Of a stretch of DNA of 32,673 nucleotides, positions 23,022 to 32,575 are shown one piece after another. Where the stretch lies: the NCBI RefSeq assembly GCF_002902235.1, contig NZ_PPRL01000122.1:1-32673 (forward strand), written 5' to 3'. A program made the translations under genes and the position numbers. The notes below the pieces were generated by a model that saw nothing but the letters and a program-made list of their open reading frames with translations, was not told the DNA's origin and searched no databases. The DNA comes from Staphylococcus ureilyticus. GTDB taxonomy: Bacteria > Bacillota > Bacilli > Staphylococcales > Staphylococcaceae. Within the stretch, counting starts at the first letter, position 1; every line of letters begins with the position of its first letter.

Positions 23022-24557
23022 GTGAATAAACCGTCATGGGCAATAAAATATATTTCTGCAATCATCGCCATATCTATGATAATTTGTTTGGTGATAATAT
23101 TTCATGTTGATACAATGGAGGCTGCTGAAAACACTACTGATATCAACTATCCAACTAACCATAAAGTAACTAAAAAATATCCGATAACAACAAAAGAAAC
23201 AAAAAAGATCAATACTACAAATGAAGTAAAAAATACTAAAATAGTTAGTAATAGCAATTTAAAATCACAACAAAATGAAGTTCAATTTCCCAAGCAAAAC
23301 ACTAAATTGAAATACAATAATAAAGACATAGAATTTAAAAATCCAGTTATAAAAGGGGATCCAAAAGATACTCCGAAAGTAATTTTGGGTAAAAATGTGC
23401 AACCACCATCAAAAACTATAAAAGTACAATCGCACTCACCAATAACTCCAAAGAAAAAACTATCAAAACAACCAATAATTCAAAATAAAAATAAAGCTAT
23501 TATGCCCACTAACAAAAATCAAAAAACAAATGCATCTATTAAACAAAACCAAAGTGGGTCATCAAAAATCAAAGTTCGAGTAGCTCAACATACTTCTTCT
23601 AAGCGTACATCAAAATCTATAAAACCACAGTTACTATCAAGTTCAACTAAAACAACAAAAAAACAACAAACAAAACCATTAGCTAAGCAAGCAAAAGCAT
23701 CTAAAAGTGTAAAGGTTATTCCAAAAACAAGTAAGCAAACTTCAAAAAACAGCAACTACTATAATCAAGCACCTAAAACTTGGTCATCAAAGATACCAGG
23801 CAGCGATAATGTGCGGGATTTTGGTCAAACGACTGAAGCATCCGGCATCAATGATGCATTAAAAATCATGAAAAAATCCGGCAATAAAGGAGTTACTTTA
23901 GAACATACGACTGCAAAATCAGCCAATATTGCAACCGTATTTAATTGGAATCCTATTAAAAAAGCTCTGACATATGGCACTGGAACTGCAATTGGTAAAC
24001 ATACAATATTAACAGCTAATCACGTCGTCAATAATCCAGAAGCACATAAACCAATGTCACCATCTTCATTACAAAATCTTAGAGTGAACCTGCTATAAGA
24101 AGGTTCAACCTACACACGTTCTCTCAATGTGATTGGTGTAAAAATGATGCAATTTGGTGATGTCGCATTATTATATACAAAAGAAGATATTTCAAAGTAT
24201 ATGAAAATACGTAAAATTGCTCCAGAAAAATCGATTACTAATATCAAGGCTAATACGCCTATTCATATGTACCATTATGGATTACCAACTGGCAAATTCA
24301 AGAATGATCCTATGGGTACGATGTATCATTCTAAGGGGAAATATTCCCTTATGGCTCGCAACATCAATCCAATGGGCTATTATCAAATAATGGCTGAACC
24401 TGGTTCTTCAGGAGGTGCCATTTTAAATAGTAAAAATGAAGTTTTAGGTATACACGCTTTTAGAATTGATTCAGGTGATTATAAAAAATATCACTTAAAT
24501 ACGATGGCAGAATTAAGAAGTAAATTACGCAAAGAAGTTATTCAAAATATTATCTAA
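23022..24557 (+). pseudogene. Trypsin-like serine protease interrupted by an in-frame stop
   Basis: Start GTG at 23022 (RBS AGAGGGG). An N-terminal hydrophobic segment (about 10-28) is a signal anchor or signal peptide; residues 30-245 are Lys/Thr/Asn/Gln-rich and disordered. The protease part has ILTANHVV (H334), then a TAA at 24096-24098 after RVNLL, then in the same frame MQFGDVALL (D380) and EPGSSGGAIL (S463, GxSGG). Joined, it is about 511 residues with a full His-Asp-Ser triad, as in V8/SplA-type proteases. Because both halves are in one frame with nothing else lost, a single point change or a sequencing error is the likely cause. The second half has no good RBS of its own. As written it makes a 358-residue protein without the active serine. 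Confidence 0.85.
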
Positions 24558-24570
24558 GCTATTTAATAAG

Positions 24571-24604
24571 CATCTTCGATTGTTATCGTGGATGTTTTTT
24601 TATT
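24571..24604 (+). terminator. Terminator of the protease gene
   Basis: CATCTTCGAT (24571-24580) pairs with ATCGTGGATG (24585-24594), with one wobble and one mismatch, followed by eight T. Confidence 0.75.
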
Positions 24605-24776
24605 GTTGCAATAATTCGAAACCCTTAAAGTGTCTTTTTTATATTAAAATGCATACCTTCAATCATTTTTAACAGCTCACAACAGGATTATATTATAGAA
24701 AAGCATCTACGAATTATATCCATTTTCTAAACAAGTATGCATACACATTCAAAATCTAAACTGATTCAAAAAATAA

Positions 24777-24813
24777 AAGTCCCACTTCTCAATTGATTGA
24801 GTTAGTGGGACTT
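24777..24813 (-). terminator. Terminator hairpin with a staphylococcal GTCCCACT repeat word
   Basis: AAGTCCCACT (24777-24786) and AGTGGGACTT (24804-24813) form a perfect 10-bp stem; the minus strand continues into TTTATTTTTT. It lies 235 bp after the YhgE/Pip gene and ends that transcript. At 24911-24926 TTTCTGTCCTACTCCC resembles the intergenic TTTCTGTCCCACTCCC element common in staphylococcal genomes. No gene is seen in 24605-25047. Confidence 0.6.
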
Positions 24814-25047
24814 ATGCATGAATTACAGTTCTAGGTAATGATTTTATACTTTTTTCAATTCTAATTACCCAAGCAAGAGGAGATAACAAAATCTTTTATA
24901 TAAAATTAGATTTCTGTCCTACTCCCTTATTTGAAGTGAAATCATCGCTCATTATATTTTTAAGTTTCTGTTTTAGACCGAAACTGTTTTTCACTATCAT
25001 CATTCAAACTGATAAACATCATTTTGACGTTTAACTTGTTAGCAACT

Positions 25048-27897
25048 TTACTCCATTACATCGCTTTCTTCAGCTTTTTCAGTTACTTTTCTCATCAGTG
25101 GATCTGTAATTGGTTTGAATATTACACCAATTAATAAGAATCCTATACCAAATAATGAAAGTACTACTAATTTTTGAGTTAGAATTTCAGGAACAGGTCC
25201 GCCAACCGCTTCTCTTAATGCATCGATTGCATAAGAGAATGGTAAGTAAGGGTGAATCGTTTGGAAAAACTCTGGTGTAACTTGGATAGGAAATGTTCCC
25301 CCACCACCTGCAATTTGTAGCACAAGAAAGATGATGGCAATGGCTTTCCCTGGATTTCCTAACAGTGATACCAAAGTATAAACAATGGTAACAAATACGA
25401 TTGATGCGAATACTGCGATACCAATAAACCAACCAATTGATTCTACTTGTGCTTTCAGTATTACGATATCACCAATAGATACAATAAGCGCTTGAACGAT
25501 ACCTAATAAGTAGAATAATCCACTTTTACCTAAATATATTTCTCTTGTTGATAGGTATGGTGCTAATGATTTGTGTTTATTATCTGTCGTTAATAAGCTC
25601 ACCATCAATAACGCACCTACCCAAATGGCTAAGGCTGTATAGAATGGCGTGCTTGCTGAACCATAGTCTTTCACAGGAAATACATCCTTTTGATCAATAT
25701 CTATTGGGTTCGCAATCACATTCGCTTGTTTTTTCAAATCATTCTTCAATAAATCTACCATTTTGTCTACCGCATCATCTTTTTCAATCTCATCAAATAG
25801 TTTGTTCGCTTTAGCAAGATCTTTTTCAACATTTGGTAATTGGTTACGTGCGAAATTCGCTAAATTATGCAATCCTTCTTTGGCACGTGGTTGATTGGTA
25901 TCCAAAATATCAACTAAACGATCGTAACGATTGAATAAGGTCGGTATCGTGCTATTTACTGTTGCTGTCGTATCAGACAATTGTTGCTCTAACCCTGGTA
26001 AATCATTTTCAATAAAGGATGCTGCGTTCGCAACGCCTTGTTTAAATTGTGGATAGTAATTTTGTGCAGTAGCCATTGCATCCATATATCTTTGCTCAAT
26101 GGTTGGCAATGCACTTTGAATCGTTTCGATTCTATCTTTGCCTGTTGTCAAAATACTTTGTCCAGAGTTTATAACCTGTTCTATCGTATTTAATTTCGAT
26201 TGAAGCGTTGAAAGTCTAGCATCACCTTCATTTAATACAGACATTACTTCGTTTGATATGTCGAACAAATTCTGATTTAGTTCTGTTTTAATATAATTTC
26301 TTAAATCATCCAAGCTACGATTTACGCGAGGTAGGTCTTTAAGTAATGCTACTGCTTCTGCCTTACCAGAACTTCCGTTTGACAGTGCATCACTAAGTTG
26401 ATTCTGCTGCTTAATTAAGTCATTTATTTTATTATTTGTCGATTCTAATTCTTTGATTTCATTCGATAAATCGACATTTTCTCTCTCTTCTAGTTCTGTT
26501 AATATATCGATAAATTGCTGATTAAATTTACTAGTCATTTCCAGTCTGGATTTAATATGATCCAGTGTTTTTTGAAAATCTTTAGGTTTGTCTGTAGATA
26601 AAATACCATATGTGACATTTTCCAACGCTTTGATATCTTCCTGACTACTTTCGGCTTGTTTGTCAGCATAATTAGAAAGTGATAACAATGACTCTGATAA
26701 TGAAGATTGCATAGCATTAACATCTTTACTACTTACTGTAGAATCATGTTGTTCATTGTCATCATCATCGCTTTGATTATTACTTATTTGCGATGTTTGA
26801 ATATTTGAATATCGACCTGAACGCTTAGCACTTTGCTGCTCAGTTTGTATATTATCTTCTAGGCGTTGATTAACATTTTGATTTGCATCTTGTGCGCGAT
26901 CAACGACTTCTTGGTAACTTTCTACGCGTTGTTGAATCGCAGGCAAGTAACCTTGCGCATCGTTCAATCCTTGTAAGCCAGCGTCTACCCCAGTGCTTGC
27001 AATATCAACACCGCGATTGATTTTAGGAAAGGCTTCTGGCACATCGTTAGAAGCAACATTAAGTGCATTTTCAATATTTGGCATGTAGTCATTTAATGCC
27101 AGTATTAGTTTAGCACGCTCGTTCAATGCAGGTATTGCAGCATTAACTTGATTTAACTTATCTGCTGCATCGATAACTTCACCTTTATAGTCACCTAATC
27201 CTCTAAATCGATCCGCATAATTGTCAATTTGATCTTGGTTTTCATCTAAATAAATAAGTGTATCTGCAAAATCGTTAATTTTTGGCATAGCTTTATTCGC
27301 TTCGGATACAGCATCTTCAATTTTATTGATGGTTGGAATCTCTTCTTCAAGTTTTACACCTAGACGATTCGCTTCATCTAAAAGTGCTTGTGTCACTGTT
27401 TCATTAAACTGTTCATTCGCTTTTTGAACGATAGCACTTGTACCAGCATCAGTCATTTTAGGCGCAATTGCATTAAGTTTTTGGTTCACTTTATATTCAA
27501 CGTTTGCTTGTTGTGGGTCTTTTCGCAACGTACCAGTAATTTGGTGTGTAAATTTATCTGGTATATAAATGGCTGCATAATATTCTCCCATTTTCAAATC
27601 ATGATCTGCTTTTTTTCTACTTACAAACTGCCAATCAAAGTTATCATCTTTTTTAAGATTATCGGTAATTTGATCACCAACATTAATTTTTTTACCTTTG
27701 ACTTTATCCCCATTATCTTCATTCACAACTGCGATTTTAATATTTTTAGTATTACCATATGGATCCCATGTCGCATCCAAGTTAAACCAAGCATAAAACG
27801 AAGGAAGCAAGGCTAAACCACCTAAAATCACTAATACACTAGGCGCTTTAGCAATCTTTTTTAAATCCATAAAAAATAATTTTATTACGTTTTTCAT
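25048..27897 (-). CDS. YhgE/Pip family membrane protein
   Basis: 949 residues. One N-terminal membrane helix (about 20-38, VLVILGGLALLPSFYAWF) followed by the conserved NLDATWDPYGNTKNIKIAVV start of the YhgE/Pip N-terminal domain. A very long extracytoplasmic region (about 60-750), mostly coiled coil with repeated I-x-x-A-x-P-x-x-N patterns. Four to five membrane helices at the end (about 762-935), ABC-2-like, with IAGGGGTFPIQVTPEFFQ. Relatives include the phage receptor Pip/YueB and EsaA of type VII secretion. A role as a cell-wall-spanning receptor or transport partner is known for relatives but not proved here. RBS GAGGTG. Divergent from the wall hydrolase gene, and close to sasF as in other staphylococci. 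Confidence 0.88.
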   Translation of the reverse strand: MKNVIKLFFMDLKKIAKAPSVLVILGGLALLPSFYAWFNLDATWDPYGNTKNIKIAVVNEDNGDKVKGKKINVGDQITDNLKKDDNFDWQFVSRKKADHDLKMGEYYAAIYIPDKFTHQITGTLRKDPQQANVEYKVNQKLNAIAPKMTDAGTSAIVQKANEQFNETVTQALLDEANRLGVKLEEEIPTINKIEDAVSEANKAMPKINDFADTLIYLDENQDQIDNYADRFRGLGDYKGEVIDAADKLNQVNAAIPALNERAKLILALNDYMPNIENALNVASNDVPEAFPKINRGVDIASTGVDAGLQGLNDAQGYLPAIQQRVESYQEVVDRAQDANQNVNQRLEDNIQTEQQSAKRSGRYSNIQTSQISNNQSDDDDNEQHDSTVSSKDVNAMQSSLSESLLSLSNYADKQAESSQEDIKALENVTYGILSTDKPKDFQKTLDHIKSRLEMTSKFNQQFIDILTELEERENVDLSNEIKELESTNNKINDLIKQQNQLSDALSNGSSGKAEAVALLKDLPRVNRSLDDLRNYIKTELNQNLFDISNEVMSVLNEGDARLSTLQSKLNTIEQVINSGQSILTTGKDRIETIQSALPTIEQRYMDAMATAQNYYPQFKQGVANAASFIENDLPGLEQQLSDTTATVNSTIPTLFNRYDRLVDILDTNQPRAKEGLHNLANFARNQLPNVEKDLAKANKLFDEIEKDDAVDKMVDLLKNDLKKQANVIANPIDIDQKDVFPVKDYGSASTPFYTALAIWVGALLMVSLLTTDNKHKSLAPYLSTREIYLGKSGLFYLLGIVQALIVSIGDIVILKAQVESIGWFIGIAVFASIVFVTIVYTLVSLLGNPGKAIAIIFLVLQIAGGGGTFPIQVTPEFFQTIHPYLPFSYAIDALREAVGGPVPEILTQKLVVLSLFGIGFLLIGVIFKPITDPLMRKVTEKAEESDVME

Positions 27898-28011
27898 TTA
27901 TACACCTCAAAAACTAGATCTGTGATTTCTTCTTATATAAAATTCAAATTACTATTTGTTTATTGCATATAAATTGATATACTGAATTCATTAATAACGT
28001 TTAACCTTTCA

Positions 28012-28031
28012 TAGTTGATAGACATCAACTA
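28012..28031. promoter_or_regulatory. Palindromic operator candidate between yhgE-like and hydrolase genes
   Basis: TAGTTGATAGACATCAACTA: two perfect 8-bp arms around AGAC. It lies in the 216-bp divergent promoter region and has the size of a TetR- or MarR-type operator. No regulator gene is adjacent in this window. Confidence 0.45.
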
Positions 28032-28113
28032 AAAGCAAGACTATTAACAGTTTACCAAGATAAACAATACTTTGTATATAGTAAATAATATATTTTAGGA
28101 AAGAGGTATTTTC

Positions 28114-30309
28114 ATGAGGCAACAAAAATTATTAGTTTGCTTACTTTCAACTTCTTTACTTATGCCATCATTTCCTATCAATGATGCCAAAGCAGAAACC
28201 TCAAAAGAAGATACAATGACTACTAAGTCAACTGAGACACAGAAAGACAAAGACAAAGAAAAATCTGATTCATCGCTATCATCCTCCCAAAATCATAAAA
28301 CTAATAACGAGAAATCTGATGATGTAAAAGAGAAATCTAGCGATAATAAGCATAGTAGTGAACGGGAAGATCAACAAAATCGTAAAAATGATGGCCCCAC
28401 TAAAACAAGTGAGCAGAACAACAGCCAAGAAAACGATAATTCTAAGACTCCTGACAAAACGTCGACAAATGTAACTAAAAATACATGGGATACATCAACA
28501 GACGATGATCGTTCAAACATATTTGATATGTTTAAACCAACACCTTTGAAACAAAACCAAGACAATAACAGTTTATCTAAATTACTAGATCAATTACTTT
28601 CTAATAATGAAGCAACCCAAACCCCTTCCACATTAAAACAAAACGATGATTCAAACGAAGACAATAACAAACAAAATAATTCATTAACAGACCACACTGA
28701 TTCAGAAGATTCAAATGCGACAGCTTTCATTGATGATAATGAGATAAATGATGATTCAAATGAAGATAGCGAAGAATCTATACAAGAACAAAGTCGTACA
28801 GATTATGACAACGATGCTAATGACACAGCGCGTGAATCAGAAAACAGTCAATATGAGTCAAATCAGTATACAGATGAGCATGATGCGCAACAAGATGATA
28901 CCGAACCCAATTCAGATTCACACCAAAATCAATCTCGTGAAAACACAACGCAGGATGGGCATAGTCAGAATAAACAAGATGATGAAACAACGACAAGTAA
29001 TAATGATACAGGTGAGCAGGATGATGACGCAGACACTCGTGACAATGACAGCACAACAGACAATCAATCCGGTTCATCGTCAGAAGATAGAGTATTAGAA
29101 TCAATTTTAGACGAGTATAGTGAAGACGCTAAAAATAACCAAAAACAATATGAATCTCAAAAAGCACATTCATCAAATAAGGATTCTGAAAATAAGAAAA
29201 GTGACTCAGATGAACAACCATCAAGTAACCATGCTAATCCGCAGTTACCTTCTCAATCACAATTAGCCAAAAAAGAAAAACCAGCCCAATCCTTTGAAAA
29301 TGATACCAAGCAGTCTAACATACGCACTACTGCTATTTTTCAACAATTACCAAACTTGTCGGACGATAATAACACTACAAATCAACTGACAATAACTGAA
29401 AATAAAAATACACGTGACTTCATTAAAACAATCGCACAAGATGCACATGACATAGGCCAAGATGAAGACATTTACGCATCCGTGATGATTGCACAAGCCA
29501 TATTAGAATCAGATTCTGGCATGAGTGCACTTGCCCAAGCACCTCATTATAACTTATTCGGTATCAAGGGAACTTACCAAGGAAAATCCACTACTTTCAA
29601 TACTCTTGAAGACAATGGAAACAACATGTTCCAAATCTCAGCCGATTTCCGTAGTTATCCGAGTGAAAAAGAATCATTAGAGGATTATGCTAAATTAATC
29701 AAACAAGGTATTGATGGCAATCCAAATATTTATAAACCAACGTGGAAGCGCGAAGCACATAACTATCGGTCAGCAACTGCACATCTGGCTACCACATATG
29801 CAACTGATTCTCAATACGCTGACAAACTTAACAGCATTATTGAGCACTACGACTTAACACAATTTGACCGTAAACAAATGCCAGATTTAGACGATTATAA
29901 ATTGAAGAACGATGACGATAATAGCGATTTCAAGCCATTTTCAGAAACCACAAATCACTCGCCTTACCCACATGGCCAGTGTACGTGGTATGTCTATCAC
30001 CGTATGTCGCAATTCGATCAATATGTTGGTGGAGATCTAGGTGATGCCAGAAATTGGAACAATCGCGCAGAAAGAAAAGGTTATACGGTTTCTTCAACAC
30101 CTAAGACACATACTGCCGTTGTATTTGAGGCAGGTCAGCATGGTGCAGATTCAATATACGGTCATGTAGCTTTTGTAGAAAAAGTGAACGATGACGGTTC
30201 TATCGTTATTTCAGAATCAAATGTTAAGGGACTTGGCATCGTTTCTCACAGAACCATTGATGCAGATGTCGCTACTGATTTAAGTTATATTACAGGTAAA
30301 CAAAACTAA
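28114..30309 (+). CDS. Secreted two-domain cell-wall hydrolase (glucosaminidase plus CHAP)
   Basis: 731 residues. Signal peptide 1-28 (LLVCLLSTSLLMPSF, ending DAKA). Residues 30-420 are a strongly acidic, Asn/Ser/Asp/Gln-rich low-complexity linker. The GH73-type glucosaminidase domain follows (about 430-595) with the catalytic E465 in AILESDSGMS and YNLFGIKGTY. The CHAP domain (about 610-731) has C623 in GQCTWYVY and H684 in YGHVAFVEK. It should cut both glycan (beta-GlcNAc) and peptide or amide bonds of peptidoglycan. The closest known type is the S. aureus 619-residue amidase next to sasF; the extra length here is in the acidic linker. RBS GAAAGAGG. Convergent with sasF. Confidence 0.9.
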   Translation: MRQQKLLVCLLSTSLLMPSFPINDAKAETSKEDTMTTKSTETQKDKDKEKSDSSLSSSQNHKTNNEKSDDVKEKSSDNKHSSEREDQQNRKNDGPTKTSEQNNSQENDNSKTPDKTSTNVTKNTWDTSTDDDRSNIFDMFKPTPLKQNQDNNSLSKLLDQLLSNNEATQTPSTLKQNDDSNEDNNKQNNSLTDHTDSEDSNATAFIDDNEINDDSNEDSEESIQEQSRTDYDNDANDTARESENSQYESNQYTDEHDAQQDDTEPNSDSHQNQSRENTTQDGHSQNKQDDETTTSNNDTGEQDDDADTRDNDSTTDNQSGSSSEDRVLESILDEYSEDAKNNQKQYESQKAHSSNKDSENKKSDSDEQPSSNHANPQLPSQSQLAKKEKPAQSFENDTKQSNIRTTAIFQQLPNLSDDNNTTNQLTITENKNTRDFIKTIAQDAHDIGQDEDIYASVMIAQAILESDSGMSALAQAPHYNLFGIKGTYQGKSTTFNTLEDNGNNMFQISADFRSYPSEKESLEDYAKLIKQGIDGNPNIYKPTWKREAHNYRSATAHLATTYATDSQYADKLNSIIEHYDLTQFDRKQMPDLDDYKLKNDDDNSDFKPFSETTNHSPYPHGQCTWYVYHRMSQFDQYVGGDLGDARNWNNRAERKGYTVSSTPKTHTAVVFEAGQHGADSIYGHVAFVEKVNDDGSIVISESNVKGLGIVSHRTIDADVATDLSYITGKQN

Positions 30310-30375
30310 CTTTATATAGACACATGATAGAATTCAATCAATATTTTAAAATTCTCATTTTCTGCAAAATAAAAG

Positions 30376-30428
30376 TGCACCATTTCAAAAGTCTCACTTA
30401 TGTGACTAACTTTGAATGGTGCATTTTT
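30376..30428. terminator. Bidirectional terminator between hydrolase and sasF
   Basis: TGCACCATT (30376-30384) pairs with AATGGTGCA (30415-30423), with more pairing inside (CAAA/TTTG and AGTC/GACT), followed by TTTTTT on the plus strand and T-rich sequence on the minus strand. Confidence 0.88.
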
Positions 30429-30471
30429 TATATGATAACAAGTAGCTTTAGCACCTGTTTAAATTGATAAA

Positions 30472-32466
30472 CTATAATTTTTTCGACTGTTTACGTTTAG
30501 CAAACCATATCAGTCCGCCACCAACGATTAACAACACGATACCTACTGGAATCGTTGATTTTTTCATTACTGTACCAGCATCAGGTAACGAGAAATTACC
30601 TTCATCATCGAACAAACCACTCAAGAAGCCGTCTGATTCACCTATAGATAAAGCACGTCCAGGTGATGGGTTCGGTATATCTCGCACACCATCTAATAAA
30701 CCATCACCACTGAATAAGCCACTCAACAGACTTGGTTTTTGAAGTCGTTGTGTCTCTGCATCCAATAATGTCGATATTTTGTCACCTTTATTTAATGATC
30801 TTTTATCCAATGTATCAGCAATGCTTGGTGTATTTTTCAAAGGTTCAAAGATACCATGGATATCATCTCTAAAGTTACTTATATCTTTATCAACTTTTAA
30901 TAAGTCATTCAACTGTTGATCAAGACCTGATTTCATTAAATCAACAATATTATGCTTAGCATCTTCTTTTTTAGCAATAACATCAGCAAGTGCTTGTGCT
31001 TTCGCATCATTTAATTTGCTAGCCAACATCGTTTCCAAGGCTTGGCGTTTATCTTCAGATTGATCCAATAGCGTTTCTAAAATATCATCACTTGTTACAT
31101 TGTCCCCAAAATTTTGTTTTAGTAACGCTACAATTTGTTCGTTATCAGGATTGTCTCGCATAATTTTTTCAGCAATACGAGATGCATCCACATCGTTCAA
31201 ATGCGTTGACAATATCGTTTTAACCAACGCTTGCTTATCGCCTGTCTTATCAAACATCGCTTGTAAAATATCGTCACTTGAAGTTGTAGAGAAACCGTCT
31301 AATTGACTGATTACCTGATTGGCAATTTGTTGATCTGTTTTACCATCTGTGTCTATACGTTCTAAGATAGATTGAGCATGTCTGTCATCAAAAGTACGAT
31401 TAATGATATCTTTAACTGCTCGGTCTTTATTGTCTACAGATTTCAATTGATCCAGCACAATTTCATGTTGTTCATTTAAATTTTGTTCAACTTGCTTAAT
31501 TTCTTTTGCCATTTTACTTTTATTTTCTCTAGATATTGAATCACGCTCTGAAAGCATTGATGTTAATGTTTGTAACTTTGCTTCTTTAGTTGCTACATAG
31601 TCATCTAAGTTGTCATTGTTTTTAGCTTGTTTTGTCGTTACTTTATCAATATCTTTTTCAAATTTTTCTAATGGTTGGGGAACATCATGATCTGAACGAG
31701 ACGTTTTTTCAGGTGTGTTTTTTTCTGCCTGATTTTTTTCACCTGTACTGTTAGTGCTTTTCGCAACCTCATTTTGTTGTTCTTGATTGTCTCCAGTATC
31801 TCTTAACGCTTCATTATCGTTTTTTAGTTTACCCCCATCAACTTCATTTGATAATGCATCAATTTTATCAAGCAATTGATCTAAGTTCTGTTGTGAATTT
31901 TCACTAGTTATGCGATCATGAGCGTTTTGCGTTTGATTATTTTCTTGCTCAGGTAAGTTACTTGAGTCTGTTTTCTCACTAGGAACAGTTTTTTCTTGAT
32001 GATCAGTTATATGTTTTTGATTATCTGAAATATCTTTTTTGTCATCGTCCGATTCATGATTATCTTCAGTAATATTGCTATCTTCTATTTGGGTGTTAGC
32101 AGATACGCTTTGTTGTTCACTGAGGCGATTGTCATCATTCTCAGCTTTTTCCAACATTACTTTGGCCTCTTCAATGCTTTTAGCCTTCTCCATTTTTTGA
32201 ATCGCATCACGCTTTTCACTACGCTTTATATTTTTCAATTTCTTTATTTTTTCTTTAGCTTGTTGAATTTGCTTTTCTAACGCTTGTTCGCTAGTCAAAT
32301 GTGTATCAGCTTTCACATCAGCACTTTCTTTCGCCATTACAGATGATGTTGGATTTATACCATATCCTATTAAAGTCGTAGTCATAATCAGTGCGATACC
32401 AGACAATTTAAATTGATGATTCAAACTTTTTTTATGATTTAAATGATGAGTTTTTATCTGTTTCAT
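30472..32466 (-). CDS. sasF: SasF/SssF-like LPXAG-anchored surface protein
   Basis: 664 residues from the ATG at 32466 (RBS AAGG, ~8 bp); a GTG nine bases upstream is less likely. Signal peptide to about residue 44 (GIALIMTTTLIGYGI, ending VMA). Highly charged N-terminal third, then an alpha-helical repeat region (about 335-560) with recurring S-D-D-I-L-x-x-(M/L)-(F/L)-D units. Sorting signal LPDAG (627-631), a hydrophobic helix and KRKQSKKL. SasF of S. aureus has LPKAG and about 635 residues; SasF and SssF of S. saprophyticus protect against linoleic acid, so a role in fatty-acid resistance is expected by homology. Convergent with the wall hydrolase. Likely single-gene transcript with a good promoter. 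Confidence 0.87.
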   Translation of the reverse strand: MKQIKTHHLNHKKSLNHQFKLSGIALIMTTTLIGYGINPTSSVMAKESADVKADTHLTSEQALEKQIQQAKEKIKKLKNIKRSEKRDAIQKMEKAKSIEEAKVMLEKAENDDNRLSEQQSVSANTQIEDSNITEDNHESDDDKKDISDNQKHITDHQEKTVPSEKTDSSNLPEQENNQTQNAHDRITSENSQQNLDQLLDKIDALSNEVDGGKLKNDNEALRDTGDNQEQQNEVAKSTNSTGEKNQAEKNTPEKTSRSDHDVPQPLEKFEKDIDKVTTKQAKNNDNLDDYVATKEAKLQTLTSMLSERDSISRENKSKMAKEIKQVEQNLNEQHEIVLDQLKSVDNKDRAVKDIINRTFDDRHAQSILERIDTDGKTDQQIANQVISQLDGFSTTSSDDILQAMFDKTGDKQALVKTILSTHLNDVDASRIAEKIMRDNPDNEQIVALLKQNFGDNVTSDDILETLLDQSEDKRQALETMLASKLNDAKAQALADVIAKKEDAKHNIVDLMKSGLDQQLNDLLKVDKDISNFRDDIHGIFEPLKNTPSIADTLDKRSLNKGDKISTLLDAETQRLQKPSLLSGLFSGDGLLDGVRDIPNPSPGRALSIGESDGFLSGLFDDEGNFSLPDAGTVMKKSTIPVGIVLLIVGGGLIWFAKRKQSKKL

Positions 32467-32497
32467 TAAATTCACCTTTTCCTAGTTATTCACACCC

Positions 32498-32525
32498 ATT
32501 ATATCGGTTATATCACTTTATTCAA
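32498..32525 (-). promoter_or_regulatory. Promoter of sasF
   Basis: On the minus strand TTGAAT (plus 32520-32525)-16 bp-TATAAT (32498-32503), about 35 bp before the RBS. The IS431 end lies 50 bp further upstream, so any more distant control site has been replaced by the IS. Confidence 0.65.
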
Positions 32526-32575
32526 AGAACAATTTCAAATAACTACAAGTTTATTAATTCAATATCAAACGGAAC

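Noticed and set aside
24096..24557. Second half of the serine protease as an independent gene
   Set aside because: No RBS before the possible start at 24129, no own histidine, and it continues the upstream frame exactly.
27388..27816. 142-residue plus-strand ORF with hydrophobic segments
   Set aside because: Antisense to the start of the YhgE/Pip gene; shadow ORF.
28748..29098. 116-residue plus-strand ORF, Met/Gln-rich
   Set aside because: Out-of-frame reading of the acidic linker of the wall hydrolase; odd composition, no RBS.
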